Shown piece by piece: positions 63,697-64,000 of a DNA stretch of 64,000 nt. The position numbers and the translations under genes were made by a program. The notes beneath the pieces are model-generated. The model was given only the letters and a program-made list of their open reading frames with translations, did not search any database and had not been told where the DNA came from. This DNA is from Coriaria nepalensis. Its lineage: Eukaryota; Streptophyta; Magnoliopsida; Cucurbitales; Coriariaceae. Numbering within the stretch: position 1 is the stretch's first letter; every line of letters starts with the position of its first letter. Location: the NCBI GenBank assembly GCA_027186245.1, contig CP114481.1, positions 35,123,501 to 35,187,500 on the forward strand, written 5' to 3'.

Positions 63697-63710
63697 AATT
63701 CGAACGAATT
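63697..63710. other. Example of the AATTCG-AA-CGAATT inverted repeat
   Basis: Six-base arms separated by AA, overlapping the EcoRI site. It forms only in monomers with CAATTCGAAC in place of the common CAAGTCGAAC; these are frequent in 33.5-35 kb, 38.9-39.2 kb, 45.4-46.1 kb and 56.5-64 kb. Confidence 0.75.
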
Positions 63711-63746
63711 CTAGTTTTGCACTACAAACACAAGTTTTGTGCATAA

Positions 63747-63767
63747 CTTGCAAATGATCATTGCAAG
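63747..63767. other. Example of the TGATCA-centred dyad at the monomer junction
   Basis: CTTGCA, one unpaired A, ATGATCAT, then TGCAAG. Without the single A, these 20 bases are a perfect palindrome. The form is typical of monomers ending GATCATTG, which dominate block H; monomers ending GATCAATG have one mismatch. The element is present once per monomer across the array. A protein-binding or cruciform role is inference. Confidence 0.75.
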
Positions 63768-64000
63768 GAAAGTGTGCATTCGTTTAAAATTAACATCATT
63801 TCAATGAGTCATTTCAAGTCAATAACTTATTTCAATGCAATTCGAACGAATTCTAGTTTTGCATTACAAACACAAGGTTTGTGCATAACTTGCAAATGAT
63901 CATTGCAAGGAAAGTGTGCATTCGTTTAAAATTAAAATCATTACAATGAGTCCTTTCAAGTCAATAACTTATTTCAAAGCAAGTCGAACGAATTCTAGTT

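Larger units (their letters stand above)
1..64000 (+). repeat. Satellite DNA array, 142-bp monomer, about 450 head-to-tail copies
   Basis: Every line of the window reads as the same unit. Taking CAAGGAAA as the start, successive units begin at 1, 143, 285, 427 and so on, giving a 142-bp period that holds to the last base with only 1-2 bp indels and a few larger ones. The conserved landmarks in order are CAAGGAAAGTGTGCATTCG, TTAACCTTAAAATCATTTC, ATGAGTCAT, CAAGTCAATAACTTATTTC, GTCGAACGAATTC, TTTTTGCACTACAAAC and GTGCATAACTTGCAAATG. GC of the consensus is about 32%. No inverted monomer, unique sequence, or mobile element was seen. The array extends beyond both edges. This is satellite heterochromatin of a eukaryote; a centromeric role is possible but cannot be shown from sequence. 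Confidence 0.98.
62281..64000 (+). repeat. Block H: third unit, partial and diverging
   Basis: Follows 60273 at an offset of 2,008 bp up to about 63586. There ACAGACAAAACATTTTTG replaces ACAGACATAACTTTTG, and the next monomers become TTTAAAATTAAAATC types. The array continues past the window edge. Confidence 0.84.

Noticed and set aside
1..64000. CRISPR-like array of regular repeats and spacers
   Set aside because: The period is regular, but the whole 142-bp unit is conserved; there are no variable spacers and no associated genes.
1..64000. Array of tRNA, 5S rRNA or snRNA genes
   Set aside because: Some short gene families are tandem, but I see no cloverleaf, box A/B promoter pair or snRNA motif, and the unit is too AT-rich.
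1..64000. CENP-B box
   Set aside because: No monomer has the required CGGGA-type core. CpG occurs only in the contexts TTCGTTT and GTCGAACG.
1..64000. Bacterial promoters or terminators in AT-rich stretches
   Set aside because: TATAAT- or TTGACA-like strings are expected by chance at this composition. The array has no genes and is not prokaryotic in character.

Overview
The whole 64-kb window is one uninterrupted tandem satellite DNA array. The monomer is 142 bp, AT-rich (about 32% GC by hand count of the consensus) and always in the same orientation. Roughly 450 copies run from the first base to the last. I found no gene, RNA gene, transposon, CRISPR array, or unique-sequence island. The short plus-strand open frames (60-101 codons) are translations of the repeat: 142 is not a multiple of 3, so frames rotate between monomers, and the same frames reappear wherever the same repeat segment has been copied. 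This is nuclear eukaryotic heterochromatin, plausibly centromeric or pericentromeric. A 142-bp AT-rich monomer with about one EcoRI site each fits what I recall of the abundant EcoRI satellite of the mealworm beetle Tenebrio molitor (other tenebrionids such as Palorus also have monomers near this size). That assignment is inference from length, composition and restriction site only.

Layout. Block A (1-14062) is built from 9-, 11- and 13-monomer units plus a recurring 6-monomer module; part of it is copied 7,100 bp downstream. Block B (13965-21346) is a tandem pair of 26-monomer, 3,691-bp units that look identical. Block C (21347-33350) is a patchwork of 1-, 3- and 9-monomer duplications. An island at 33351-34513 resembles the far distal end of the window. 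Block E (34514-43019) is a tandem pair of 30-monomer, 4,253-bp units. Block F (43020-about 52571) holds 18-monomer units, one enlarged by an internal 8-monomer duplication, and it begins with sequence shared with block E at an offset of 11,200 bp. Block G (52572-56500) is mixed. Block H (56501-64000) is a distinct monomer family in 13- and 14-monomer units marked by a 20-bp duplication.

The array is therefore an evolutionary record. Large segments (2-4 kb) duplicated recently, smaller modules (1-13 monomers) duplicated inside them, and at least three short patches (119-164 bp) match monomer families tens of kilobases away, as expected from conversion-like exchange or reinsertion (or from misassembly). 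Each monomer also carries a 9-bp ATGAGTCAT palindrome (the bZIP AP-1/GCN4 consensus), a dyad centred on TGATCA, and three ATTTCAA sub-repeats. There is no evidence of a coding system here; the interest lies in repeat architecture and repeated protein-site-like motifs.
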